DNA of 64,000 bases, from the NCBI GenBank assembly GCA_004193285.1, contig SECP01000005.1, positions 124,001-188,000 on the forward strand, given 5' to 3'. Below the pieces are notes generated by a model, which had not been told where the DNA came from, searched no databases, and was given only the letters and a program-made list of their open reading frames with translations. Each line of letters starts with the position of its first letter. Position 1 is the stretch's first letter. A program made the position numbers and the translations under genes. Source of the DNA: Myxococcales bacterium (lineage in GTDB: Bacteria > Myxococcota_A > Polyangia > Polyangiales > Polyangiaceae). This document shows positions 49,112 through 57,355 of this stretch, piece by piece.

Positions 49112-50683
49112 ATGTTGCGAAGGCTAGCTCCGGTCGCGCTCGCTCTCTTCTCGCTCGCTTGCGGCGCAGGGGGTGTTGCCGTCCCTCCCCAGACCGCGAG
49201 CGCGCCTCCCGTGGATTCCGAGCCCGGCGTCGCTCGGCCGGAGCCGGAGGCCAAAGCTTCCGGCTTGGGAGACCTGCCGGCGGGCGTTCCCCCTCCCCCT
49301 GGCTCATGCGAAGCGTTCCGCGGTCCGCCGCCCAAAGATTGCTCGAGCGGGAGCTTCGAGGAGCGTCTGGCCGCCGCGCTCGCACAGAAGGACGCCGCGC
49401 GCGACCTCGCGCTGCGCTGCTTGGAAAGCACGACAGAAGCGCCTCCGGGTTGGGTGCGCGCGCTGCGCGCGGATCTGTCGCCGCGCGAGTGCGGCGACTT
49501 GGTGATTGGTTCCGAAGCGAGCGCGCCAGGCGCCGCGCGTGAGCTGGCGGACGCGCTAGTGGCGCTCGGCGTCGGCGCGCGACTCTCGCGCTCGGTCCAA
49601 AACCCACCCCTTCCCCAAGCCCCCTTCGACAAGCCGCAGTTCCTCAAGCACTTCAAGGAGGTGCTAAGCCCGTGGATCGTCGCGCAGGCCAAGGCGGTAG
49701 ACGGGATGTCGCAGATGGGCCCGCGGCTGAGCGGCTACGCGCGAGGCGTCGTCGCGATCGAAGCGGGCCTCGCGGATCTGCGCTTCGTGGACGTCGCGCG
49801 CCGGGTCGAGCTACCCGACGAGATGAAAAACGATCCGGAGATCCGCGAGACTTACCTCGTGGCCCTGGAGCAGGCCCTGGAGCCGCGCGTCGGGCGCGGG
49901 CGGGATGCCGCGCTCGTCGGCTTGGGCGAATTTTCCAAGCAAGGCATCACGACGGACGCGCGCTTATCGCTGGTGCGCAGCCGCCTCTCGGAGCTCTACG
50001 CAGGGCGAAGGCTGGACGCTCTGGACGCTCTGCTGTTGCCGCCGCTGCCCCCGCCCGACGAGAGCACCCCCGCCCTGAAAATCGCCGCGCGTTTGCCCGC
50101 GTTTTACGCGCTCAGGCTCGCGGGCTCGCCGGCGGTCGAGGACGCCCCCATGCTGCGAGCGCGCCTGGAGCAAGGCGTGCCGCCCGCGCTGTGGCTCGGT
50201 GCGCCGCCGGCGAGTCCGAGCCCCGAGCTGGCGAGGCTGACTCAGCGCGGCTTGTTTCAACTCGGGCAGGTGTACTTCTGGGCCGAGCCGTTCGCGCGCG
50301 CAGCCGCGATCCCCGCGCCTCCGCAAGACAGCGCCGCCGCGCTGGTCGCCTCGCTCGCCAAGGTGCTCGCGCGCGGGCCTCGCAACGCCGCGGCGATGAT
50401 GCTTGGAGCGCCGACACTACCGGCCGAGCTCCGAGACGTCTCGGCTTTGGACGCGCTCGCCCAAACGAAGACGCCCGTCGCTGGCTTTGCCGAGCTCGAC
50501 GCCGCCTACATTCGCGGCCTCGCGCCGCCGGCCAACGATCCGACGTTTTGGAAGGAGCAAGCTGCGCGCTACCGGCGCGCGGAGAAGAAGCTCGAGGCCA
50601 AGCCCGCGAAGATGAAAGCGGCGGAGCTCGCGCGGGCCGCTGCGGACACCGAGAAAGAGCTGCGGCGACAGCCAGCGCCCTGA
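49112..50683 (+). CDS. Hypothetical lipoprotein
   Basis: ATG at 49112 is preferred to GTG at 49094 because it gives a compact lipoprotein signal (MLRRLAPVALALFSLACG, lipobox LAC; Cys17) and 523 aa. A Pro/Ala-rich linker is followed by a helical, Ala/Leu/Arg-rich body with repeat-like helix pairs (for example PALKIAARLPAFYALRLAGS, ARAAAIPAPPQDSAAALVASLAKVLARG). No catalytic motif or named domain seen. It ends in a Lys/Glu-rich coiled-coil-like tail. Expected on the periplasmic face of a membrane. Function unknown. Confidence 0.6.
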   Translation: MLRRLAPVALALFSLACGAGGVAVPPQTASAPPVDSEPGVARPEPEAKASGLGDLPAGVPPPPGSCEAFRGPPPKDCSSGSFEERLAAALAQKDAARDLALRCLESTTEAPPGWVRALRADLSPRECGDLVIGSEASAPGAARELADALVALGVGARLSRSVQNPPLPQAPFDKPQFLKHFKEVLSPWIVAQAKAVDGMSQMGPRLSGYARGVVAIEAGLADLRFVDVARRVELPDEMKNDPEIRETYLVALEQALEPRVGRGRDAALVGLGEFSKQGITTDARLSLVRSRLSELYAGRRLDALDALLLPPLPPPDESTPALKIAARLPAFYALRLAGSPAVEDAPMLRARLEQGVPPALWLGAPPASPSPELARLTQRGLFQLGQVYFWAEPFARAAAIPAPPQDSAAALVASLAKVLARGPRNAAAMMLGAPTLPAELRDVSALDALAQTKTPVAGFAELDAAYIRGLAPPANDPTFWKEQAARYRRAEKKLEAKPAKMKAAELARAAADTEKELRRQPAP

Positions 50684-50791
50684 CTCCTCCAAAATCGCTC
50701 CGGCGTCGCCGTTTGAGGCTTGCATTCCCTATCGAAAAGGCTAGGTTCCGCCTCGCCTTAGGTCGGCCGTAATCGCTTGCACGAGGCGGTT

Positions 50792-50866
50792 CGGGGCGTA
50801 GCTCAGCCTGGTTAGAGTACTTGACTGGGGGTCAAGGGGTCGTGAGTTCGAATCTCGCCGCCCCGA
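50792..50866 (+). tRNA. tRNA-Pro (anticodon GGG)
   Basis: A full cloverleaf can be drawn: acceptor CGGGGCG/CGCCCCG, D-stem GCTC/GAGT, anticodon stem CTTGA/TCAAG with loop CTGGGGG (anticodon GGG), and T-arm GTGAG-TTCGAAT-CTCGC. The genomic 3' end reads ACCG, so the final A of CCA is not encoded. A promoter-like TTGCAT-N16-TAGGTT lies at 50720-50747. No integrase or attachment duplication is next to it. Confidence 0.95.
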
Positions 50867-50884
50867 CCGAATTCAAAAAAAGGT

Positions 50885-50921
50885 GGCCCTGGTCGCTAGG
50901 AACTAGTGACCGGGGCCTTTT
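50885..50921 (+). terminator. Terminator after tRNA-Pro
   Basis: GGCCCTGGTCGCTAG pairs with CTAGTGACCGGGGCC (15-bp stem, two G-U pairs in RNA) with a 3-nt loop, followed by TTTTAGTTT. It starts 19 bp after the tRNA. Confidence 0.85.
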
Positions 50922-50972
50922 AGTTTCTAACGACTCCGCTGGGCCCCTTCGCCTTTTGGCGACGAGCGCGTG

Positions 50973-52244
50973 TCACCCCCGCCGCTGAAGCGCACCCGGT
51001 GCAGGCGTACCGCCCGGCGCGCCGCCGGCCTTGACCGCGAGACGAGCGAGGTGGGCCGCGAGCCGACGGTAGAGCTCCGCGGCAAAGCGTGGCTCGCGAC
51101 AGATTTCGGCGAAGTCGTCCGCACGCACGCGCAAGAGGCGCGACGTCTGCTGGGCCACCGGTGGCCCCGCCTGTCCCCACACGCCGAGCAAAGACTCCGG
51201 ATACAAAAGCGCGCCCGCGCCGACGCTCCGTCCGTCCGGATGCTGCACGAGCCCTTCGAGCACGATGTACGCCACGAGGTCGCTCGCGATGGAGCGCGGG
51301 ACCGCCGCGCCGCTCGGTACCTCGATTTCGACCGCGGCCGATAGCGCAGTGAGCGCGACCGGCAGCGGCAAATCCGCCAGCAGCGGGCTCTGCCGCGCGT
51401 TGTCCAAGTCCGCTGGCGAGAGCCCGCGATCGCGGTCGGGCCTCTTCACGAAGCGGTCCGCGATCTCGATGACGATCGCGGTGGCGTTGTCTCGTCCGCC
51501 CTCACCGGCGCGTTGAACCAGCGCGCGCGCGGTCGCGTCCGGGGGGCCGCTGCGCAATAGCTCCGCGATCTCTTGCTCGCCTTCCAGCTGGCCATGCACG
51601 CCGTCCGTGCAGAGGAGCAAGCGGTCGCGCGGCCCGAGGTCTACGAAGAGCGTGTCCACCTCGACCGCGTCGGAGAGGCCGAGCGCGTTGGTGACGCCGC
51701 TGCCCGTCGGCGCTTCCGCGATCGTGATGCCCAAGCCGTCTGGCGCGCGTGCGCTGCGCGCGGCGAGGGTATGATCGGAAGTCAGCTGCAGCACCGCGCG
51801 AGCGCGCGCTAGGTAGACCCGGCCGTCCCCCGCGTGGGCGATGAAGGCGTGATCGCGCGCCAGCCACACCACGTCCAGCGTGGTGCCCATGCCGGAGTAC
51901 TCCGGGTTGTCTTGCCCTTCGCGGCGAATGCGCGCGTTGGCCTGCTCGACCGCGCGCCGCAGCAGCGCCAGCACCTTGCGACGCGAGTCGAGAACCGCGT
52001 TCGAAACGTAGCGCTCCACCGCTCGTACAGCGCTCGGGCTACCGAGGAACGCCGATACCTCCTCGATCGCGAGCCGCGCCGCCACCTCACCCGCGCGGTG
52101 CCCGCCCATACCGTCTGCCACCGCGAACACCGCGATGTGCGGCGCCACGAGGTGGGCGTCCTCGTTGTCGCTACGCTTCGACCCCTGGTCGGTCGCAGCC
52201 CCAAGCTCGGTACGAAAGTCGAAGCGCGGCAGGATCGACGGCAC
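50973..52244 (-). CDS. PP2C-type phosphatase fused to degenerate cNMP-binding domain
   Basis: A 423-aa protein. Its first 255 residues are a PP2C-family Ser/Thr phosphatase with all metal-binding motifs: SDNEDAH, ADGMGGHRAGE, GMGTTL, HAGDGRVYL, CTDGVHGQL and GRDNAT. From about 285 to 405 the sequence follows the cyclic-nucleotide-binding fold (PLLADLPLPVALTAL, YIVLEG, SRLLRVRADDFAEICREPRF). However, the phosphate-binding GE...R cassette is worn (YPESLLGVWGQAGPPVA). It may reverse the local kinase's action under an altered ligand or protein signal (inference). It is divergent from the tsaB operon. Confidence 0.88.
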   Translation of the reverse strand: MPSILPRFDFRTELGAATDQGSKRSDNEDAHLVAPHIAVFAVADGMGGHRAGEVAARLAIEEVSAFLGSPSAVRAVERYVSNAVLDSRRKVLALLRRAVEQANARIRREGQDNPEYSGMGTTLDVVWLARDHAFIAHAGDGRVYLARARAVLQLTSDHTLAARSARAPDGLGITIAEAPTGSGVTNALGLSDAVEVDTLFVDLGPRDRLLLCTDGVHGQLEGEQEIAELLRSGPPDATARALVQRAGEGGRDNATAIVIEIADRFVKRPDRDRGLSPADLDNARQSPLLADLPLPVALTALSAAVEIEVPSGAAVPRSIASDLVAYIVLEGLVQHPDGRSVGAGALLYPESLLGVWGQAGPPVAQQTSRLLRVRADDFAEICREPRFAAELYRRLAAHLARLAVKAGGAPGGTPAPGALQRRG

Positions 52245-52304
52245 GACCGGTGAGCTTACACGGCCTCGATTGCTCTAGGCTCGCTTTCGAGCTACCTCGG
52301 AAGC

Positions 52305-52979
52305 GTGCGCGTCTTGGGCATCGAAACCTCCACGAGCCAAGCCGGCGTTGCCCTCCTCGAGGGCGGCGGCAAGCTCGTCCTCGAGCGCGCGAGCGCACGC
52401 CCCAAGCAGAGCGCGGAGCGCCTCTTGCCGCTGATCGCGGCCCTGCTCGCGGAAGCGGGGTGGCCGGCGTCGAGCCTGGATCGAATCGGCGTTTCCATCG
52501 GTCCCGGCTCGTTCACGGGGCTGCGCGTCGGCATCGCATGCGCCCAGGGCCTATCGCTCGGGCTCGGTATCCCACTCGTGGGGGTGACCTCGCTCCGCGC
52601 CATGGCGCGTGCGGTGCCGGAGACCCTACCCGGCTTGCGCGTGCCGGTGCTGGATGCACGGCGAGCCGAGGTCTTCGCCGGTGCCTACGAGGCCGGCCCA
52701 CGGGCGGCCGAACGCCTGGCGCCGTTCGCAGTGGCGGCGGAGCTCGCGGCAGAGCGATTGCGCGCCGAGCTCCCCGAGCCCCTCGTCTGGGTAGGCAGCG
52801 GCCTCACGCTGTGCGGCTTGCAGACGGCGGCGGCGTCGGGGGCCGATGAACCCTCCGCCTTCTGGGTCGGGCTGCTGGCCGAAGAGCTGGAGCCGAGCGA
52901 GCACCCGCCGGTGCCGGTGTACGTGCGGGATGCAGGAGCCACGCTGCCGGATCTGGGCACCCCCGCCGTCACTGAATGA
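52305..52979 (+). CDS. tsaB: tRNA t6A biosynthesis protein TsaB
   Basis: A 224-aa protein with the TsaB/YeaZ actin-like N-domain: GIETSTSQAGVALLE, then KQSAERLLPLIAALLAEAG and the diagnostic SIGPGSFTGLRVGIACAQGLSLG (about 63-85). The second half is shorter and variable, as usual. TsaB is a non-catalytic partner that forms the TsaBD(E) complex needed for t6A37 on ANN-decoding tRNAs. It starts with GTG at 52305 and leads a seven-gene row; the Crp-family gene follows after 12 bp. Confidence 0.93.
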   Translation: MRVLGIETSTSQAGVALLEGGGKLVLERASARPKQSAERLLPLIAALLAEAGWPASSLDRIGVSIGPGSFTGLRVGIACAQGLSLGLGIPLVGVTSLRAMARAVPETLPGLRVPVLDARRAEVFAGAYEAGPRAAERLAPFAVAAELAAERLRAELPEPLVWVGSGLTLCGLQTAAASGADEPSAFWVGLLAEELEPSEHPPVPVYVRDAGATLPDLGTPAVTE

Positions 52980-52991
52980 TATAGAGGAGCC

Positions 52992-53711
52992 GTGACGGAC
53001 CTCGGCGCCGGCAACGAAGCCCAATCTCGGCTTCTTTCTCGCTATGGGCGCCGCTTCGCCGCCGGCACGGTGCTGTTCCGGGACGGCGAGCCGGCGACGG
53101 AAGCCTTCTTGCTTCAAGACGGGCGGGTGCGGCTGCTGAAGCAGGCGGGGCGCATGGAGCGCAGCCTGCGCGTGGTGCGGCCCGGGGACCTCTTCGGGGA
53201 ATCTGCGCTCATTCGCGGCGCCGCCCGCAGCTCGACCGCGGTCGCGCTGGACGACGTGGTGACGTTGGCTTTCGACCACGCAACGTTCGAGCAGGTGCTG
53301 GCAACGAGCCCGGAGGTCGCGGGCCGCGTCTTGAACCAGCTCATTCGTCGCATGCGCGACGCGGAAGACCAGATCGAGATTTTGATGCTGCGTGATGGTC
53401 AATCCAAGGTGGTGGTCGCGCTCCTCAAGTTTGCGCAGCAAGAAGCTGCCGCCGCGCAAGAGGTCGGGCGTGACGCGACGGAAGTTTCACTCGCGCTTTC
53501 GCCCCTGGAGCTCTCCGCTCAGGTCGGTTTGGACGTGGACACGGTAAAGCGCATCGTCGCTCAGCTGCGCGAGACCGGGCACGTGCGGATACAAGACGAG
53601 CGCGTGGAGGTGCCGAGCTTGGACAGTTTGCGTGACCTTTACAGCCTACTCGGCATCAAGGACCAGCTTCGCGGGCAAGCCCTCGGCGGGGGCCGAGCGC
53701 GGTCGCGATGA
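52992..53711 (+). CDS. Crp/Fnr-family transcriptional regulator
   Basis: A 239-aa protein starting at GTG 52992. The cNMP-binding domain (about 15-135) includes GTVLFRDGEPATEAFLLQDG and a phosphate-binding cassette GESALIRGAARSST that keeps Gly-Glu and Arg. The long dimer helix follows, then a Crp-type HTH (about 165-225, LSPLELSAQVGLDVDTVKRIVAQL) with recognition-helix polar residues. No Fnr cysteines. Its stop overlaps the next start (ATGA), so it is coupled to the Tgl/PilF-like gene and could regulate its own operon. Confidence 0.92.
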   Translation: MTDLGAGNEAQSRLLSRYGRRFAAGTVLFRDGEPATEAFLLQDGRVRLLKQAGRMERSLRVVRPGDLFGESALIRGAARSSTAVALDDVVTLAFDHATFEQVLATSPEVAGRVLNQLIRRMRDAEDQIEILMLRDGQSKVVVALLKFAQQEAAAAQEVGRDATEVSLALSPLELSAQVGLDVDTVKRIVAQLRETGHVRIQDERVEVPSLDSLRDLYSLLGIKDQLRGQALGGGRARSR

Positions 53712-54514
53712 GGACGCGCGCTTCAGCTCGGTGGTTGACGCTCGCTCTGGCGTTGCTCGCCGGCTGCGCGGGCAGCAGCACCAGCGGCGAAGGCGCCAAG
53801 GATCCGGAGCGCATCAGCGAGAGCGAGTACGACGTGGCGCGTGATTTGTGGATGCGCCGCAGCTCCCCACGCCAAGCGCTGGACCACGCGCTGAAGGCGG
53901 TGGAGCTAAACGAGGAGAACGCCGACGCGGCGCACCTCGTCGCGCTCATCTACATGGATTTCTGCAGTCGAAATACCGACGAGTGTCGGCTCCAGGACGC
54001 GGAAAAGCACGCCCGCCTGGCGTTGAAGGCGAAGAGCGACTACCGCGAGGCGACCAATACCTTGGGGGTGATTCTGATCCACCAGAAGCGCTACCCCGAG
54101 GCCATTCAAGTCCTCAAGCCGCTCACGGAGGACATTCTCTACGAAACGCCGGAAAACGCTTGGGGCAACCTGGGCTGGGCTCAGCTAGAGGCGGGGCAGG
54201 TAGATGCCGCGATCGACTCCCTGCGGAGAAGCGTCGCCGCGCAGCCGCTCTTTTGCGTCGGGCTTTACCGATTGGGGCTCGCTTACGATAAAAAGCGCGA
54301 AGACGCGCTGGCGGCGGAAACACTTACGCGCGCACTGGAAACACCTGCTCCCGGCTGTAATACCCTTCAAGACGCGCTGGCCGTGCGCGCGCGAGTGGAA
54401 CAGCGCCTGGGTAACGCTGACAGCGCTCGCGCCGACCTCGAGCGCTGCGCGGAGCTCTCGAGAAAGACCCAAACTGGCAAAGAATGCAGCTCCATGCTGC
54501 AAAAGTTTAGGTAG
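53708..54514 (+). CDS. TPR lipoprotein, Tgl/PilF (PilW)-like
   Basis: A 268-aa lipoprotein (signal RWLTLALALLAGCAG, lipobox LAGC) followed by about six TPR helices pairs (for example YDVARDLWMRRSSPRQALDHALKAVEL, ADAAHLVALIYMDF, AEKHARLALKAKSDYREATNTLGVIL, ENAWGNLGWAQLEAGQVDAAIDSL). It resembles PilF/Tgl pilotins, which bring the secretin PilQ to the outer membrane and multimerise it. Its place just before a RodZ-like gene is the same as pilF-rodZ order in other Proteobacteria, which supports the call. Confidence 0.8.
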   Translation: MRTRASARWLTLALALLAGCAGSSTSGEGAKDPERISESEYDVARDLWMRRSSPRQALDHALKAVELNEENADAAHLVALIYMDFCSRNTDECRLQDAEKHARLALKAKSDYREATNTLGVILIHQKRYPEAIQVLKPLTEDILYETPENAWGNLGWAQLEAGQVDAAIDSLRRSVAAQPLFCVGLYRLGLAYDKKREDALAAETLTRALETPAPGCNTLQDALAVRARVEQRLGNADSARADLERCAELSRKTQTGKECSSMLQKFR

Positions 54515-54528
54515 TCTCGCGCTTCCCG

Positions 54529-54960
54529 ATGCTCACCGTTGGCCAATACCTCCGCGACCTGCGCGAACAGCGCAAGATGAGCGTAGAGGAAGTGTCGCGG
54601 GCGACGCGCGTGCCGATGGCGAGCGTGGAGCGCATCGAGACAGATAGGTTCGACGAGCTGCCCGGCGAGGTGTTCGTCCGCGGCTTCCTCAAATCCTACG
54701 CGCGCGCGGTCGGCGTGCCGGCGGACGACGTGCTGGCTCGCTACACGGCGTCGCGGCGTGTCGCTTGGGTGACGCCCCTGCCCTTGTCCGCCCCCGCCAA
54801 GAGCGCGCGCGGGCGACGGCTCGGGATCGTGGTCGCGTGCTTCGTGCTCTTCATCCTCTTCACGCTGGCGCTCAGCATCGTGCTCAGGCCACGTGGCGAC
54901 GACATGCCGCAGGAGCTGTCTCGCTCCGGCGCCGGGCCCAGCACCGCGCCGCGCGGCTGA
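54529..54960 (+). CDS. Short RodZ-like HTH membrane protein
   Basis: A 143-aa protein. The N-terminal HTH_25 domain (about 3-70) has the RodZ pattern GQYLRDLREQRKMSVEEVSRAT, VERIETDRFDELPGEVFVRGFLKSYARAVG. A polar linker and one transmembrane helix (about 95-120) follow, then only about 20 residues. Full RodZ has a periplasmic DUF4115 domain, absent here. RodZ links MreB filaments to the elongasome; the short form keeps the MreB-contact and membrane parts. It is 14 bp after the TPR gene and 2 bp before recO. Confidence 0.85.
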   Translation: MLTVGQYLRDLREQRKMSVEEVSRATRVPMASVERIETDRFDELPGEVFVRGFLKSYARAVGVPADDVLARYTASRRVAWVTPLPLSAPAKSARGRRLGIVVACFVLFILFTLALSIVLRPRGDDMPQELSRSGAGPSTAPRG

Positions 54961-54962
54961 AC

Positions 54963-55685
54963 GTGGCCTCGCGCAAAGCCTCCGCGCGCATCGCGACCGA
55001 GGCGCTCTTGCTGCGCCGCGTGGAGTACGGGGAATCGGACCTAGTGCTCACGCTGCTTACGCTGCGGCTCGGCAAGGTGAGCGCGCTCGCGCGCGGCGCG
55101 CGCAAAAGCAGCAAGCGCTTTGGCAGCGCGCTCGAGCCCATGCACACGCTGGCGGTAGAGCTGGACGAGCGACCCGGCGCCGAGTTGTTCACGCTGCTGG
55201 AGGCGAAGCTGCACGTGCCGCGGGCAGCGATCCTGCGCAGCTTGCCGGCCATGGAAGCGGCCGGAAAGGCCCTCGGCTGGGTGCGACGCGCGGCCCCGCC
55301 TCGGACGCCGGAGCCGGGGCCGTATGGGTTGCTCATCACCCTGCTGGATCGGCTGAGCGCGGCGGCGAGCGCGGAGGCTTGCGGCGTCGCGCTGGCCGAA
55401 GCCGGGCTGTCGCTGCTCACGGAGCTGGGCTGGGGCATCGACTTCGAGCGCTGCGTTCGCTGCGGACGTCAGGCCCTTCCCCAGCAATCGGGGAGCGTGG
55501 ACGCGGCGCGAGGAGGCCTCATCTGCCGCAGCTGCGGCGGTGCTCGCTTGCGCCTTTCAGCTGACGCCCGGCGGCGCATGGCCGCGGTCGCAGCGGGGGC
55601 GACCGAATTGCTGACGCCGGACGACGCGCCGGACGCCCTGAGGCTCGTGGAGGCCGCGCTGGGCGCGCACGCCGGCATCGAGTAA
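54963..55685 (+). CDS. recO: DNA repair protein RecO
   Basis: GTG at 54963, 2 bp after the RodZ-like stop, gives 240 aa; the longer open frame upstream lies over that gene and is not used. An OB-fold N-terminus (ATEALLLRRVEYGESDLVLTLLTLRLGKVSALARGARKS, split here by description) precedes helices and a zinc-type CVRCGRQ...CRSCGG pair (about 162-190). RecO loads RecA with RecR on SSB-coated DNA in the gap-repair pathway. It complements the AddAB-type end-processing genes of the same window. Confidence 0.92.
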   Translation: MASRKASARIATEALLLRRVEYGESDLVLTLLTLRLGKVSALARGARKSSKRFGSALEPMHTLAVELDERPGAELFTLLEAKLHVPRAAILRSLPAMEAAGKALGWVRRAAPPRTPEPGPYGLLITLLDRLSAAASAEACGVALAEAGLSLLTELGWGIDFERCVRCGRQALPQQSGSVDAARGGLICRSCGGARLRLSADARRRMAAVAAGATELLTPDDAPDALRLVEAALGAHAGIE

Positions 55686-55696
55686 GACGTGCCTGA

Positions 55697-57325
55697 TTGA
55701 GCGCCCCTAAGCTGGAAAAGACGACCGTCAACGCGAGCCCGCGCGCGGCCGAGCAACGGCAGATCACCAAGCGCGCCGGCATCGTGGCGGCGGGGACGCT
55801 CGCGAGCCGCCTGCTGGGACTGGTTCGCGATCAAACCATCGCCGCAGTGTTCCCGCGCGCGGTGACGGACGCGTTCTTCGTCGCGTTCACGATCCCCAAC
55901 GTGCTTCGCCAGCTGCTGGCGGAAGGTGCGGTGCAAAGCGCGGTGCTGCCCGTGCTCGCCAAGACCCGCGAGGAACGTGGCGAAGAAGAAGGCAAGCGCT
56001 TCTTCCGTGCCACGCGGGGCTTGTCGCTGAGCGTGCTGGTCGTGACGAGCGTGCTGGGCGTGCTGCTGGCGCCTCAATTGGTGGACCTGTTTGCTTCCGG
56101 CTATGACGCGATACCGGGGCAGACCGAGCGCACGGTTCGGCTGACGCGCTGGGTGTTTCCGTACATTTTTTTCATGGGCACCGCCGCGCTCGGGGTCGCG
56201 GCGCTGAACACCCATCAACGATTCGTCGCCACGTCGTTCGCGCCGGGGCTCCTCAACGTCGCGTTCATCGTCTGCTCCCTCACCCTACCCGGCTGGTTGA
56301 TGGCGACGGGGGTGGACGGCGCGATGGCGCTCGCGGTGGCGGTCCTGGTGGGCGGCGTGCTGCAAGTCGTGGCGCAGTGGCCGAGCCTCCGCGCGATTGG
56401 TTATCTCCAGCGTCCAAGCTTCGAGTTTTCGCACCCCGGCGTGCGAGAAGCGCTCGGGCGCATGCTTCCGATCATGTTCGGGATGGGCGTCTATTACATC
56501 GACGTCGTGCTCGCGCGTCGGTTCCTCTCGCAAGAGGGTCTCGGCGCGCAGAGCTACTACGGGTGGGCGCTGCGCCTGTGCGACTTCCCTCAAGGCATCT
56601 TCGTCATGTCGCTGCAGACCGCAGCCCTGCCGAGCCTGGCCAAGCTCGTGGCGCGCGGTGACCTGCAAGAGGTGTCGCGAACTTACGCGTTCGGGATGCG
56701 GCTCACGCTGTTCGTCTCCATCGCCGCTACGGCGCTGTTCGTCGGCTTGTCGCAGCCGCTGGTCGTGCTGCTCTTTCAACGGGGGGAGTTCGACGCGGAG
56801 TCCGCCTACGAGACGGCCCGCGCCCTCGTCGCGCAGGGAGCCGGCATCTGGCTCGTCGCCAGCGTGCGGCAGCTCACCTCCACGTACTACGCGCTGGGGG
56901 ATACGCGCACGCCGGTGGTCGTCGCCGCCATCGACCTCGTGGTGTTCATCGCGCTATGCCTCGCGCTGCGCGGTCCCTTCGGTCACGTCGGGATCGGCAT
57001 GGCCGTGACCGGCTCCAGTCTGGTGCAGGCCGCGCTGCTCTGGTTCTGGCTCGGTAAGCGGCTCCCCGCGCTGCGGCTGCGCGAGATAGGTTGGTCCGCG
57101 GGGCGCACGCTTCTGGCCGCGGGCGCCGGGGTCGTCGTAGGCCGTCTGGCGGCGGGCGCGGTCTCGGGCGGCAGCGGCGCTTGGGGTCTCGCGTTGCCCG
57201 GCCTGGTGGGCTCCGCCGCCTTCATTTTCGCCTTTTTGTTGCTGGCGCTGGGGCTCCGAAGCGACGAGCTGCTCATCGTCGTGCACCCGATCGTCCGGCG
57301 GCTGCGCAAGAAACCGGCAGCGTAG
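55697..57325 (+). CDS. murJ: Lipid II flippase MurJ (MviN)
   Basis: A 542-aa protein starting at TTG 55697. It has about 14 transmembrane segments and the MviN family signature early on (GTLASRLLGLVRDQTIAAVF, DAFFVAFTIPNVLRQLLAEGAVQSAVLPV). Central RxxxxF-type loops and VLLFQRGEFD follow. It flips lipid II across the inner membrane for peptidoglycan synthesis. The N-terminal 20 residues are polar. It sits 11 bp after recO and 30 bp before engB in the same row. Confidence 0.96.
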   Translation: MSAPKLEKTTVNASPRAAEQRQITKRAGIVAAGTLASRLLGLVRDQTIAAVFPRAVTDAFFVAFTIPNVLRQLLAEGAVQSAVLPVLAKTREERGEEEGKRFFRATRGLSLSVLVVTSVLGVLLAPQLVDLFASGYDAIPGQTERTVRLTRWVFPYIFFMGTAALGVAALNTHQRFVATSFAPGLLNVAFIVCSLTLPGWLMATGVDGAMALAVAVLVGGVLQVVAQWPSLRAIGYLQRPSFEFSHPGVREALGRMLPIMFGMGVYYIDVVLARRFLSQEGLGAQSYYGWALRLCDFPQGIFVMSLQTAALPSLAKLVARGDLQEVSRTYAFGMRLTLFVSIAATALFVGLSQPLVVLLFQRGEFDAESAYETARALVAQGAGIWLVASVRQLTSTYYALGDTRTPVVVAAIDLVVFIALCLALRGPFGHVGIGMAVTGSSLVQAALLWFWLGKRLPALRLREIGWSAGRTLLAAGAGVVVGRLAAGAVSGGSGAWGLALPGLVGSAAFIFAFLLLALGLRSDELLIVVHPIVRRLRKKPAA

Positions 57326-57355
57326 CCGAGTAAGACGTGCCAATAGTGGCGCGCC

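Noticed and set aside
50792..50921. tRNA-Pro as an integration site
   Set aside because: No integrase, no direct repeat of the tRNA 3' end, and core genes continue on both sides.
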